Below are positions 52,201 to 64,000 of a DNA stretch of 64,000 nucleotides, one piece after another. Position numbers and translations under genes: made by a program. Origin of the DNA: Membranipora membranacea (lineage: Eukaryota; Bryozoa; Gymnolaemata; Cheilostomatida; Membraniporidae); NCBI GenBank assembly GCA_914767715.1, contig OU612070.1, positions 25,096,025-25,160,024 of the forward strand, in the 5' to 3' direction. Within the stretch, counting starts at the first letter, position 1. The number at the start of each line of letters is the position of its first letter. The notes under the pieces are model-generated. The model saw only the letters and a list, made by a program, of their open reading frames with translations, searched no databases and was not told the origin of the DNA.

Positions 52201-52410
52201 CACACTGATCATGTGATATACTATTGCATGTATATCTCTGATCGATAGAGAGTGAATTCACTTAGCATGAGTACCATCACAAGGAATTTGGTGTGGTGAC
52301 CCATGTTCAATTTTACTAATTAGGGGCGGGTACATGTTAGGTACTGCTACTAAATTGACTCTAACGATCAGAGATACACATGTCAATAGTGTAATCTCGA
52401 TGTCAGTGTG
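52201..52410. mobile_element. MITE, CACACTGAT family, copy 2 (210 bp, best preserved)
   Basis: Ends are inverted repeats of about 45 bp: the left runs from CACACTGATCATGTGATATA to TATCTCTGATCG, and the right end read in reverse gives CACACTGACATCGAGATTAC through TATCTCTGATCG. Flanks GTTTGAGAG and GTCTGACAG agree at 7 of 9. Located just downstream of the SRF stop codon, perhaps within its 3' UTR. Confidence 0.75.
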
Positions 52411-52554
52411 GTCTGACAGTGTGAAGAGCAAGTCAGTAGACGGTCAACAGTAAGTCTACACAGTAAGCCTACACAGATATAATAATAAGACTGAGGTAGA
52501 GTGATCAGCTGAATGTACATTGTGTTATTATTATTATCTGGTTTAGACAATTAC

Positions 52555-52598
52555 TAGTCTGAGCCCCCCAGACTCTTTCCCTCCTCCTGTCCGACAGC
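52555..52598 (+). repeat. GC-rich hairpin repeat family, copy 6
   Basis: TAGTCTGAGCCCCCCAGACT then CTTTCCCTCC and GTCCGACAGC, nearly identical to the copy at 2731. It lies within 80 nt of the SRF stop codon, probably in the 3' UTR in antisense orientation. Confidence 0.7.
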
Positions 52599-52632
52599 AC
52601 TTGTCTATTACAGACTGTTATATTAACTGGCT

Positions 52633-55600
52633 TCATGATTTCTTCTCCGTGTCTGGCTGTCCTCCGCCGCTCAGCTGAAACATCTGTAACGATATGTACA
52701 GATAGGTTATGAGCAGACAACAAACCCCTCACTGATATCTAAATAAGTATGTGAGTCGGCAAAGTATACAGATAGCAATGGACTCAAATACACTGGAACT
52801 AACAGTCAGCAACCTCGGCTTTCAAACATGTAGAGCTATACTTGTAGTTTTAGTTCGTACTGGTTGAGTTGTGGAAAGTACAGTCAACAGGAAGCTGGGC
52901 ATGCAGACCTGTCAAACCAGCTGAGCTTGTAGTTAAGCGGATGGCGACTCATAGTAGACAGGAGAAGACAACTCTTAACTTATAAAGCAGAACAGGGAGT
53001 CTTCTAGTCCCTACTTATAATCACAAAAAGTTACAACTTACCGAGCTATTAGTGAGCTGGGATATTGGTATGGTGATAAACTGTTGTTGAGGATTAGCCT
53101 GTGCTCCACTGAATGTACCTGTTATCTGAGCGGTAGTATACGCGTTATTAGGCTGTGAGACTGCGGGTAGAAGATTCACCAAGGCTAAGCCGTCTGGTAC
53201 AGTAGCCATTGTTGTGGGTGTAGTAGCATATACAAGTGTCTGGTTCTGTTGTTGGTTTGTCTGGTATGGGAGAAGTCCTGTGTTAGCTTGAGCAGCTGCT
53301 GGAACTGTGTTACAAAAATATAATCATAGATGAGAAGCAAGAAATTTAGTAAAATAGTGTTGTGTGCCTAAAAAGCCCCGTTTGTTTTTAGTTGACAATA
53401 ATAATATGATAATGATAATAATGAGAACGGTTAGCCCAATTCTCAAAGTATGACAACCCAGATGAACTTTTTCATGAACTTTCAAGTTCCACTACTAGAA
53501 AATGCACCTATGAGTTTCAAACCAACTTATCATTGGACCTAGCCAAGTTTCAATGATAGCCTAGTAAATATATCTATGTGTGGCTGGGATGAAGTTGAAA
53601 ATATACATTGAAGTACAACTTCTGCATAGTTGACCATTTTCAGAAAGAAACATGGAAAAGTTTACTCAAAATCTAACTTAGGCTTCGACATTGGCTCTAC
53701 ATAATTCTGTAGAGACGGTCTTACTCTCATTACAAAGTAACGGAAAAAGTATGCAAGGGACATCAAATGGAGCCCTCATCGATCATGACAGCAAAAGCCG
53801 ACTCAACTGTTATAGCATTTTACCCCAAAAGACCAGATCGGATAATATGAATTTCTTCTTAGCTCTACATTTGTCAATTTCTTTATCAAATAAAATGCGC
53901 TAATGTTTATCACTTACATTGTGAACTTTCATCATTACACGATCTAATAGGCCTATCCATATTGCTTGCAATGTACCTGATCAGTGAAAGAAAGTGAATA
54001 TTATCACATCATAGCGAATGATTGGAGAGTTGCTGTACCTTGTAAGAGTGTAGACTTGGCCGGTATGACTATATGTTGTTGGTTAGCTGTGAGCTGGTTA
54101 GCTGTGATCTGATTGGCTGCCCCTGTCACAGTGACAGCAGTGTTACCTTGCTGAGTCATCAGCTGATGCCCTGTTGGAAGCTGCTGCTGGTTTATACTGG
54201 CTAACTGTTGGTGTAATTGTAACTGACTTTGTATCTGCTGTAACCATCAAAATATAGACAAACATGTTATGAAAATTAGACTGATCAGTTCGGATTTGTC
54301 TTTTCCTTTCCATTCAAGGGAAACACAACTACCGGAATACTCTGGAGGATAAAAAGTTTACATGTCATATGAGGGAGTTTGCACTATATGACCAGGAAGT
54401 TTGTCCCAACTTGCCTGATCATAATAGTGCCAGCACAAAATATTATTGGATTACATGGGATGGTTTAATAGGTAGACATTTCATAATGTCAACTAACCAA
54501 ACTAGAAGGGTGGATAGAAAAGGATGTCGAGTATAACATTTGTGCAGACTAATAGAGATCTCTAATACTATGACGGCATTTTCAAATAGTTTTTGCACAG
54601 AATTAAGTAGGAACTGTGCTCTTATAGTACCCCCTTAATATTTCTTTGTGGGAACTCAGTTCCCACTCATTTCTACCACTGCCTGTATGATCGAGGATTG
54701 ATCTCACTATTGCTGCCTGAGAAGTGAGATCAGTACTTATGCCTCACAGTCAGGCACAGCTGAGTCGCTCAATACTAGGAAGTTATAGTCAGGTATGTGT
54801 AATATGAGGAAGTCCTCGGCAGACATCGTAATTATATAACTATTGTGATTCTTAGAAATTCAACCAATAATGACGTCAATCTATTATAATCAAACTTTGA
54901 TTGCTGATGGATTTGTGTCTACGAAAGTCGAGAGGAACACTGATACCATCTACCCATTGATCTACCGCACTCATAGACCTACTAATAATATTAGTAGTAG
55001 GTCTATGACCGCACTACATGAATACATATTGAAATCATCAGAGCTCCAAAAGAACTTTTGTTCCTGTTTTATTAAAGAAAAATACTGAATTTTGCCCGAG
55101 GTTTTAAGCAAGAGATGACTGCTGGTTGCTCCTGCCCTTGACACAATAGTTTAACCAACATGCAGAAAAAAAACTAACAGCCAATTCTATTCACAACCCT
55201 GACTTCCTTGTCAATTTGCTAACAAATAAATCTTTTCAGACAATAATAGGAGCCTCTTTCATACTGTACACTGATTAGGCTGAGGAATGCACAATACAAA
55301 CAGAACTACACTGCCTACCCACCCATTGGGAGAGTAGGTAGCAGGAAGCTCACATTAAATGCTTGGCTATTTGCTCATACATCATCATGTTACCTGAAAA
55401 CCTCTCTAAACACAACCATGTAACTTCTAACCTTTAACCTAGCTACCTCAGATGCTTGAGCATGGAGACTGCGCCTCCCCCGCCCCGATTGTCCCTGTGT
55501 GAGTCACCGCAACAATATAACTTCCCTAAACCGAAACCTAGACAGCTCAGATGCATAGAGCTCATAATGTTTGGATCACATCCCCTAGTTGCCCCCCAAC

Positions 55601-58600
55601 CTATGATAGACCCTGGGTGACTACCCGATCTCTGATTGCTCCTGTGTTACTTACCGCCTCTTGCTCCTGATGTTGGTTGAGCTGATTCTGTAGTCTGGTG
55701 ATCTCTTGCTGTTGCTCATCCTTCCTCCTCTCCAGGTGCTGCCGCTCTGCTGACACTGCCGTAGTGTTAGCCGAGTCAGTGACAGCACTCACTACTCCTC
55801 CCACGCTCACAGTGTTAGTACTGCTGTTATATGAGTCATTGTATCCGCCGACGACAGCGCCACCGGTCGAGGCTATAGGCTGGTGTATTGTGAATGACGC
55901 GGAGTTTAGCTGATTGGTGTTAGTGTTAGATGTATTATCCTGGTGTGTGTTGTTTATGGTGTGAGTGTTGATATATCTTATATGCTGTGGGATAGACGGT
56001 CTGGGCTGAAGCTGCTCCATATTACCTGTTCAGAAAAATAATAAACTTAGATATGAACTACAGGAGAATCGCTGGCTCAGCATGAGGGTCGAGCCTGACC
56101 CATCCAGGTAATGTGAGATAATGATGTAGTCATATAATTACAGCCAATATGTCTAGGGAGTTGAAATGAATGAAGGGCCGCATGACAAGGCTTATTATGA
56201 CCGTCCGTATGCTAGGAATTCATTTTCTGACCTACACTCTCATTATTGAAGAGTCACCAAAATAATTTTAGGGAAAGGCCTTTCAGAAACTGAGCTAACG
56301 GCTATAGTAACATTTGCTAACAATACAGACTTTGTAGCCTTGTCATGCTGCCAATTTTGTTATGTTTTAGTTAACAAGAAAATTGGCTGCGTGATAAGGC
56401 TACAGACATGTACGTGTGATGATGATATGTGTCTAAGTGAGGTATGTATCCTGTACTTACCGTGTATAATATTAGTAGAATGAGGTACTTGTAGACTGAG
56501 ACTTGTAGCTTTACTCATAGTGCCGTCACTGTTAGAGCTCGGAGGTATGATAGTATTTATATTGAATGTATTACCAATGTTACTTGTGATGAGACCAGAT
56601 CCCATCCCTGAGGTGTTACTCTGGGACGGCTGGAAGGACGATCCGAGCGGATCTCCGTCTGACAGCTCTCCGTTCAGTAATACGTCTCCTGCCTAGATAG
56701 ATAGATAGCAGTTTATTGGTAAATCAGTCAAAGACAGTTTACAATTGTTTAAAAAGGCTCTATGATTGTAATGGCATATCATTTAAGATTTTGATACTGG
56801 TAGGTATAAAACTACATAAAAATCATCTTCGTCTTCTATCAAACATCAAACCACAAACTTGAACTCTGATATCGAAAGCATGTGGTTATCCCCTACTCAT
56901 GTAACAGTATAAAAACTCAAATCTCGCAGCTTACTTAATGTTTGTAACAAAAAAAACAACCAACCAAGTAGTAGGCTACATGAGAGCAGAAAGTAGGATT
57001 ATGTTATGTTTCTTTGCTCTGCATTGATCTGCTCTGGCATAGATCAGGGTCATTCTGTTGATGATCTTTATTACCTGATGCACACACTTTGTGCCACCAG
57101 CTATGCACCTCCTAATTTTGTCTTAATGGCTGACATTTATAAGGAAGGAATGATCTCTGGTTAATTAATATGCAACAGCATCTCTCAATTAAATCTGAGG
57201 ATGTCTAATTAAGACATAATTAGAGGCACACTCTCACAGACTCACATACACTCATGTTAGCGATGCTGCCTGATGTGCTTTGTGTATGAGATTTTGATAT
57301 ACACTTCTCAGTGAATCATCAGAGCAGCCAAATTAGCAGAGAGCCAGCACTAAGATAATGTAGATGGACTACATCAAATGGTCCTTTAATCTTCTTCTAC
57401 CACAAACTTTGAACCCTAAAATGTGTAGTGGATTCAAATCTGTCTCTGTTCGGAGATTGAGAAATATAGGTGCCTTAAGGGCGCAGCCAGTTTGCAGGCA
57501 GGTCGAAGCACACCTGGTGCATCAATTGAGCCCAGGGGTCAGTAGACTGCAGCGGGATTCGAACCCAGGACCTCCATCACTTGCGTATTAGAGGGAAGGC
57601 ACTCTAACCAACTGAGCTACCTCCAACTCCAACATAACCCATGTAACTAGTAGATGTCACATGTATGTCATATGATTGACCTGACTGACCTCGCGACCCG
57701 CTGCCTCTCCCTCATCATCCTCGTCCTCACCGACAGCGTAACATAACTCTGTCTCCTCGAAGCCCTGAGGGTTCATCCTCCGATCGTTATCTAAATCATG
57801 CTGAGTTATCGTCCCATTCTCTGGTGAGTTCAGACATGTCTGTATCAGGGCCTATAAAACACAACGTCATACATTAATATATATATATATATATATATAT
57901 ATACATTTATATATATATTCAAACATATAAATATTTATATACATCTAAAGTATAGTCAGCAGTGGACTGTTTTAATTAGACGATGTGGAAGTGGACAAGA
58001 GGAAATATCGATTTGTCATATCTGCAAAAATCTGAACGCGACAAAATGTGTGCATTTGAACATGATAGGGCCAGACTATAGGCGAGGACGATATTCCAAT
58101 TTCCAGAATATCATAAATCATAATGGTGTGTATATATATCCTATAATAGCATCTCTTATAGAATCAGTATAAATAACATTACACATGATCAGTCTATCTC
58201 ACATTACAAGCCTGATTCTCTCCTCAGATTAATAAATAATCAGCATTTTTACTGTTGTATATCAAATATCTCCTTCAAACAGACCACATGTACTGTTCTA
58301 TTATAGGAGATAGCCCGAATATTACGGTACCTGGTAAACTTCATATATAACATAGAGTTATTATATACTAATAATAATATACTAAATAATAACACTATGT
58401 ATATAACACACAACTATCCACTAATGAGCGACATTTAGAGCTATGTTGGCAGCAGTAAGCGAAATAAATCTGTGTAAGACAATTTATCTAATCCCAATCA
58501 CAAACATAACGCTACTCATGTGTGTAGAACATAGATTTATATTATAAAGTCATGTAATTAGAGTAACATGAAACTTTCACTAAGAGGGGTACTTGGATAT

Positions 58601-60246
58601 TCTTCCGACCTGCACAAATAATTCTCTGGTCAAAAGTTTTAGATGACCCCTCTAGTTTTATCAGCGAAGGTAATATTTGTTCACACATTGTGAAAAGTAT
58701 TGAAGAAAAGTCATCTATTGCAAGATCATCTTAATTTCTAGAGAAATATCTTGATGAACCACATTCTGGAAAGTCTCACCTTTCCACTTTCACTAGTTAT
58801 CATTGGTTGAAGCTTCTTGGTAGCGAATGTATAGACGTGTCCCGTCTCGCTCGCGACCAGCAGCATAACCTGGGTTCCTGTAAGCGTAGACAACTCATAG
58901 GCCTACAATTATAATTTTTTGTACCTTGATTATGTGATCAGAATTATTCTGCCGGGAGTACATGTGATATGAGGGGAGTAATATACAGGCAGTTTTATCA
59001 TACTCTTCATAAAACTGCAAAAATATGTCACAAAGGATACAGCAAATCAGGAATTGAAAGCCATCAGTTATATCCAACAATTTTAAGCTGTGCCAAGGAT
59101 TCTCACAAAAAAATTGTTCAAAGAAGGATAACCGAATTTGATAGATATACCGAATTTGATACATGATTTAACAATCATGATCAATTTCATCTTAAACCTG
59201 AAATAAAAAGAGAAAATAATCCTAAAGTAAAAGGTTTGGTCAGTCACGAGCGGCCATTGTAATCGTGCCACATACCTTTTTCATTATACCAGTTTTTCTC
59301 TTACTAAATGTTGTGTAGCGTCTTAGCTTGTTTTTGATAAATTCCATCTTCACTTTCACCCGACCTCGTGTCTTTTTTCCATACTTAGGCTTCGGTGCAT
59401 CGTCGCCATCATCATCGTCAGTATCGAGATCGTGGATATCAGACGGCCCCACATGTATCGACTCTGTAAATACTCCTGAACTGCTGCCATCTGTCAAATT
59501 GCTGACTAGATTCCCGGATATCTGACCGATGGGTCGCCTGTGAACATGTGACACTGACTGTGCTTGTAGTCCACTAAGTTGCTGTGTTGAGTTATGTTGG
59601 ATTGGTGTAGGTGCTAAGTCTGAAAATGAATGTGAGTCATTGGTAGGAAAAACACAGCTATTCATATTTACAATCAATGTTCTCTCCCTAAAATGGATGT
59701 ACCTTATTAAGACGATGTGCCTCAAATGGCATTACATTCCTTATTTATTGCAGGCATCCAAGTAATAAACCTGAATCAAAGTGAAACCGATTTGTGTTAT
59801 CACATGGAGTTTCCTTTTAGAAGTGGGTGTTAAGTTACACAATAGTTAGTTCCTTTGCCATCCGCGTAGGAAAACCAATAGATTAGGTTTAATACTTAAC
59901 ATACCTGACCATTCTATATCCATTTCCAGTTCACCTGGGATATACTCCGTTAGTCCTAGACTACTCTATCTGCAAAATACACAGATTTCCTGCATTGAAA
60001 TCGGGGAAATATTCGCGGAGTAATTCCAGGTTCTTCATCACAATGGTGTGCCATATAAGGAGAGCAAATCCATATAGGGCAAATGTCTCCTTCTACGGAG
60101 TTCCAGTTAATTCAGAGCACGTGTTGGGAAACCCCTTGTTTGAAACAGTTTCTAGAAAACGCCTGAACTCTAAGATACTATGAACTTCAGTTTTAAAGAG
60201 TCAACTTACCATGTGAGTCAAGAACATCAGCCAATTTCAATGTCAT
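52633..60246 (-). CDS. SRF: Serum response factor (MADS-box)
   Basis: Coding exons, right to left: 60210-60246, 59905-59934 (30-nt microexon, may be optional), 59276-59619, 58780-58902, 57690-57851, 56461-56692, 55655-56025, 54039-54237, 53042-53304, 52633-52683. Sum 1812 nt, 603 residues (593 without the microexon); human SRF is 508. The MADS and SAM domains span about residues 102-190: KKTRGRVKVKMEF, NKLRRYTTFSKRKTGIMKK, AYELSTLTGTQVMLLVAS, ETGHVYTFATKKLQPMIT, ALIQTCLNSP. An acidic stretch precedes them (DLDTDDDDGDD). The C-terminal half is Gln/Asn/Thr-rich with a charged coiled-coil-like stretch (ERRKDEQQQEITRLQNQL) and matches the activation region in character only. Binds CArG boxes as a dimer; controls growth-response and actin genes. 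Two CArG-like boxes lie in its own 5' region. Confidence 0.94.
54972..55007. mobile_element. 36-bp palindromic micro-insertion with 8-bp target duplication
   Basis: Arms CATAGACCTACTA and TAGTAGGTCTATG (13 bp, perfect) around a 10-base centre that itself contains AATATT. Exact direct repeats ACCGCACT flank it at 54964-54971 and 55008-55015. In the SRF intron between 54238 and 55654. The sequence is unrelated to the CAAGGAGT palindromes but the architecture is the same. An 8-bp duplication is typical of hAT transposons, though the ends do not look like known hAT ends to me. Confidence 0.6.
57545..57624 (-). mobile_element. tRNA-derived SINE head
   Basis: Reverse strand starts GGAGGTAGCTCAGTTGGTTA (good pol III A box) and has a perfect B box GGTTCGAATCC at the expected distance. 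The 3' side after the T arm (TGCAGTCTACTG) does not pair with GGAGGTA, so it is not a functional tRNA. The SINE body probably continues leftward to about 57465. It lies in the SRF intron between 56693 and 57689. Confidence 0.65.
57870..57925. repeat. (TA)n microsatellite
   Basis: Interrupted AT dinucleotide tract in an SRF intron, adjacent to the exon ending at 57851. Confidence 0.9.
59905..59934 (-). other. SRF 30-nt microexon or alternative first exon
   Basis: Bounded by ATCCCAG| and |GTATGT; both ends are phase 1, so it adds exactly ten residues (GELEMDIEWS) or can be skipped without frame change. Alternatively it is the end of a downstream-initiated first exon, giving a protein starting MDIEWS; an in-frame stop lies 33 nt upstream of the microexon acceptor region. 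RNA data would decide. Confidence 0.5.
60051..60060. promoter_or_regulatory. CArG box in SRF 5' region
   Basis: CCATATAAGG is a perfect CC(A/T)6GG SRF-binding site. It lies in the first SRF intron, 117 nt upstream of the microexon, or in the promoter if transcription starts there. Confidence 0.6.
60070..60079. promoter_or_regulatory. Second, near-consensus CArG box
   Basis: CCATATAGGG has one departure from CC(A/T)6GG and starts 19 bp from the first box, about two helical turns. The pairing resembles SRF autoregulatory sites known in vertebrates. Confidence 0.45.
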
Positions 60247-63200
60247 ATCCCATCAAATCACTTGTCTTTTGATGTAAACTTGTTTAAACTGGAATGTGGT
60301 GAAGTAATATTACTTATAATCTGTTGGTGTTATTGCTGTCATGAGCCAATCAGGTGCCATTCACGGCAATCAACGGACATTTGCGACTATGCAACATTGT
60401 AATGAAATGTGGGGGCTACAGGCTAACCCTCATTTAAATGTAACAAATATTACAAGGTTCCTAGGCTGTGAATTGCCTGCACATGGTGAAGTTTCGGTTT
60501 GAAAAAGCACCTCTGTTTCCTTGGTCAATTTATTTCTAATCTGACAGAAAAGCTTCTGGCAAACTATAACTCATTGCTGAAGTCAAGGGCATCAAACGTA
60601 CATATGAGGATAAAACATCTACTACAGACCCCTCTCATTTGTCTGAACTCAGTCTTACTGTCCTGTAAGTGGGACACTGTGGAGTATAAGAGTACACCAG
60701 TCCCCACTCAGTGGTACACCAGTACCCCCCCCCCCCCCCCAGTGGTAAATCACTCAATGCCTGATCTACCACTCAAAATCAGGAGATGATTGTTAATTTA
60801 TCTCTCAGCATTGTTATAATCTTATTATGAGTGTTCCCTCACCAAAATTCTCCATCAGAAAGTCACATTTTAAAGTTTTATTAAGCATTATTAAGTACAA
60901 AATCAAGACTATAGTTTGCTAATGGAGCAAGTATCTTTTCTGATCTGAATAGTGGGCTATTGAGCTGTAAAGGCAGTGCAGGCAGTAGGGTTACAAGGAC
61001 AGGGAGGACGGTGGACTGACAAAAATGGTACATCATGAAGGTATTCTAAAGCTAATGCCCGTTTAACATCAACAATAAGAGCACCTAAGAGACCCCTATC
61101 TAGGTTTCATCCCTAGCGTAATTGAGAGCGAAATAATGTAATTAATAATATTATATACAATGGCTAATGCCCAATATAATGTCTGATAACTAATTTTATA
61201 TGAGTCAATACTTTTCTACCCATTTGCCCAAAACTAAATTATTGAATATGTCTTGCATTGTTGATGACCTCATTCTCAGCAAACCTCAATATTTTTCTGT
61301 CCAAGAACAGGTAAATCAAACATTAAATATGATAGATACGTGCCATAATTTCAGGCTCTTGTCAATACTTTATCATGATATATCTGTAGTGTATGATGGA
61401 GATGAGGAGAGAAGCTGGTTCCTTACTGACATGAGCCATGAGCTGTCATACCCGTCTCACCACAACGCATCCAATGAGAAACAAGGCCTTCTATGACATC
61501 AAAGGTATACTTTACTACATCAGATATATATAACTTGTACACGGAATTAACTTTTACTGGATGGACTGAGATATCTGCGATTAAAGATATTTATTATGTC
61601 AATTGTTTCGATAATATTCTAAAGTGATCATCCTTAGTTACATAGTGTATAGCAGTAGCTGAATGGCCTGAGAATTTTGTTGATTAAAATAAAACACAAC
61701 AATAAAAAAACAGCCAAATACTCGCAGGATTATAACAATAAGATATAACAGTGTATACTCTGAGGATAAGCTTACTCATGTAACTAGTTGAAGTGCTCCA
61801 ACTCTGGTTGTGGGTAATGGTAATTTAGTTGACGATTGAATACCATTACCATCAAGCCTGACAAAGATGGAGTACTCAAACTATCATATTATTATAAAGA
61901 ATTAGCAAATGAGGAGCTCATAAAGCTGAATTTACAGCTGATTATTATGATTCCTGACCTCCCCAGTTGTAGCCGGAAGTTTGACCTGGTGCAGTGCAGT
62001 GTTATTTCTCCTGTTAGTGCCTTAGAACTAGATGGTCTACAGATCTATTTTATCCGTCACTTAAGAATCTTTTGATATTTAGCAGATAATTTCACAATAT
62101 TATTAATTTTTATTTAAATTTAACACTAACAATTTGGAGTTGCATCGCTTTTAAATTTCACACTATTTTGCCCTGCATGAGATCTGAATAATTGGTGATA
62201 TAGCCTAAGTCACCCATTTCAACTTCCCTTATTATATGAGACCTCATGATCTTTGGCTGCTTCTTAACCAATTTTGTTGAGCCCGGTTATTTAAACGTCA
62301 AACTCCAGTCAAATGTGGTGCAAGCAACAGTAGGCAACTACAACATCTCATCTGATATCATCCAGCACGCTCCTAAAGATAGCATTATTAGTAATTTGTG
62401 ATAATATCATGTAATATGGTTTTTTTTTGTAGAACCACGAAACTTTGACCTGTGGGAGGACTATAGATGAGATAACGACCGATGTTAGATCCAAGAGGTC
62501 ATGTGATGATCGGCCAGATCATCCGGAGAGAGGTCACCCATCCAATTAAACCTTCTAAAATGTCTCAGGAGTAGGTATCATCTTTACATTTTTAAGCTTC
62601 AGAGCATTAATAACTTGTAGGTAGTAGATATTTTTGTGACGGTCTGGATAATATCTATATCCCACAGAAAACTTATTGCATGTCATGATAAAAAAGATGG
62701 ATATCAGGAGTAATAAGGTGAGAAGTCAACATAGGTTGCATGCAAAGCAACAGGGAGTATAAAGAGGTGTTGGACCCTTGTATTCTACACAATTCAGATT
62801 GATAGATTCAAAATGAGTCGAGATATAAGGGGGTGTTTTCTTTTAATAGATTTTAAATTTGAGCAGACAACTCTTAAATATCATTTAATATCTCTCATTT
62901 ACGCCATAAATGTCCAGGGTATGGCGGGTCCCACCCTCTCTGTTATGTCCTATACTTCCAGTTCCATAACTTGATACTGGGCTATAGGCATAGGTATAAT
63001 ATATTTTGGGTATAAGTTCCATTATCAGTACATAACCCGACGTATTATTTTTATATGTCAGAAAATGTCATATTTGGACTTGAAAAATTCTAGGTCAAAA
63101 CTTTCTTAGGACTGGTCGATTAATAAATTATGTAGCTGTTGGAAATTTTTGAAACAGTCCATGTTTCCTGACTTGCTAGCTAATTTCTGAAAATTTGATT

Positions 63201-63882
63201 AAAAATTTGCAAGATTGTTTCCGATACAGCTGAAGTATCAGTAGTCTGCACACCCAGACTCTTGCCCCCCCCCCCTGCAGGAGAAGGTCTGAGGGGAAAG
63301 ATTAATCAGAAACATTTTAAAGTTTGATCTGGTCATGGAGGGCAACTTGCTTGGCTAAAGGTCATCAATAAATTGCAAAACAAATAAGTCGGTCAATGAT
63401 CTACTTCAGTATTTCGTGTAAATTGGAAAGTGTTTAGAAATGTCCAGGGGCACTATGCATTATTGATCAAATTTCTGGCAACCACTGTGAAAATTTGATC
63501 TAAAACACAGCATTGAAACACCAGATTTAGTAATTATAAAGATAAAAAATAAAGACCATGTGGCAAGGCCATAGAGCTATTAGAATATTTATATATTATC
63601 TCTAGGAACAGAGCTAACATTCTGTGGTATAAATAAGATGTTTTTTGTATTACATTAGTTAATAGATATGGGAAAATAAAAATGAAACTTTAAGTATTGC
63701 GTGTGTTATGTCAAGTCATGGTAATAACAAAGACTGTAGATTTATAAGTTCTCAGTGTAAAGCACATCATTGTCATAGCTTATAAATACATTGTCATCGG
63801 TATGTGTCTGGTCAATATTCTGGGTTGTCACTATTTACACATGAACACATAGCTAATATACAAATGTAAATATAGTTATTAT
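60247..63882. other. Intergenic region right of SRF
   Basis: Contains the presumed distal SRF promoter, a C-homopolymer of 14 at 60727-60740, and open frames of 96 (60499), 98 (61200) and 79 codons (61836) with no recognisable similarity or clear splice sites. The promoter of the right-edge reading frame should be near its right end. Confidence 0.5.
63242..63280 (+). repeat. GC-rich hairpin repeat family, copy 7
   Basis: TAGTCTGCACACCCAGACT then CTTGCCCCCCCCCC; the paired words AGTCTG and CAGACT are kept though the loop differs. Confidence 0.6.
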
Positions 63883-64000
63883 ATGATTGAAGTCGGTGAG
63901 ATGTATGATTTAGAATGTGCTCAGAGGCTAACAGTGGAGTTTGCATATAGTCTATTGGTGGCTAGCGAGCGAGTCATTCGTCTGAGGAAACCTGCAACCC
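63883..64000 (+). CDS. Start of unrecognised gene, cut by right edge
   Basis: ATG with 39 open codons to the window end, translating as MIEVGEMYDLECAQRLTVEF and continuing with SERVIRLRKPAT. Composition (GC-richer, balanced charged and hydrophobic residues, leucine/valine heptad feel) differs from the AT-rich surroundings and looks coding. An in-frame stop lies 27 nt upstream of the ATG, fitting a true start. I cannot assign a family from so short a piece. Confidence 0.45.
   Translation, partial: MIEVGEMYDLECAQRLTVEFAYSLLVASERVIRLRKPAT

Larger units (their letters stand above)
41761..52632. other. Intergenic region between PROX and SRF
   Basis: About 10.9 kb with no convincing gene; open frames are 92 codons or less and look random. 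It holds a 27-bp minisatellite (47749), a 23-bp tandem repeat (51307), a MITE (52201-52410) and two copies of the GC-rich hairpin family (49741, 52555). As the upstream region of PROX it may hold enhancers, but I see no recognisable cluster. Confidence 0.65.

Noticed and set aside
57545-57624. Functional tRNA gene on the minus strand
   Set aside because: A and B boxes are good but the acceptor stem cannot close, so it is a SINE head rather than a tRNA.
61836-62075. 79-codon plus-strand frame starting MNTITIKPDKDGVLKLSYYY
   Set aside because: It looks somewhat protein-like, but I could not match it to any family or find matching splice partners, so I did not annotate it as a gene.

Overview
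This is nuclear DNA from an animal. Genes are split by short U2-type introns (GT...AG), intergenic space is AT-rich, and there are many microsatellites, minisatellites and small non-autonomous repeats. A Prospero-class homeobox gene beside a serum response factor (MADS-box) gene marks it as metazoan, probably a cnidarian or bilaterian invertebrate. I cannot name the species from the sequence.

Layout. (1) 1-6908, minus: SLC18B1-like vesicular transporter copy A, cut by the left edge after nine exons. (2) 6909-13639: repeat-rich spacer between two head-to-head paralogues. (3) 13640-19599, plus: SLC18B1-like copy B, complete, 11 coding exons, 495 residues, same exon structure as A. (4) 20236-23368, minus: a 247-residue type I membrane protein with an MRH/ATG27-like lumenal domain, tail-to-tail with copy B. 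(5) 25425-39951, minus: a complete Prospero/PROX gene, 10 coding exons, 715 residues, with a U12-type intron just before its homeodomain and a 12-bp minisatellite right after its stop. (6) 41761-52632: intergenic. (7) 52633-60246, minus: a complete SRF gene, up to 10 coding exons, 603 residues, with CArG boxes in its own 5' region. (8) 60247-63882: intergenic. (9) 63883-64000, plus: start of an unrecognised reading frame running off the right edge. I joined exons by hand; every junction keeps the frame and exon sizes sum to multiples of three.

The genes do not form an obvious pathway. The transporter pair and the MRH protein probably act in vesicles or the endosome/Golgi system; PROX and SRF are nuclear transcription factors. 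The most unusual material lies between and inside genes: a MITE family with about 45-bp inverted repeats and 9-bp target duplications, three very short palindromic insertions (23-36 bp) each flanked by exact 7- or 8-bp direct repeats, a seven-copy GC-rich hairpin repeat, mosaic divergence between the transporter paralogues suggesting gene conversion, and the PROX U12-type intron with a possible nested U2 pair.
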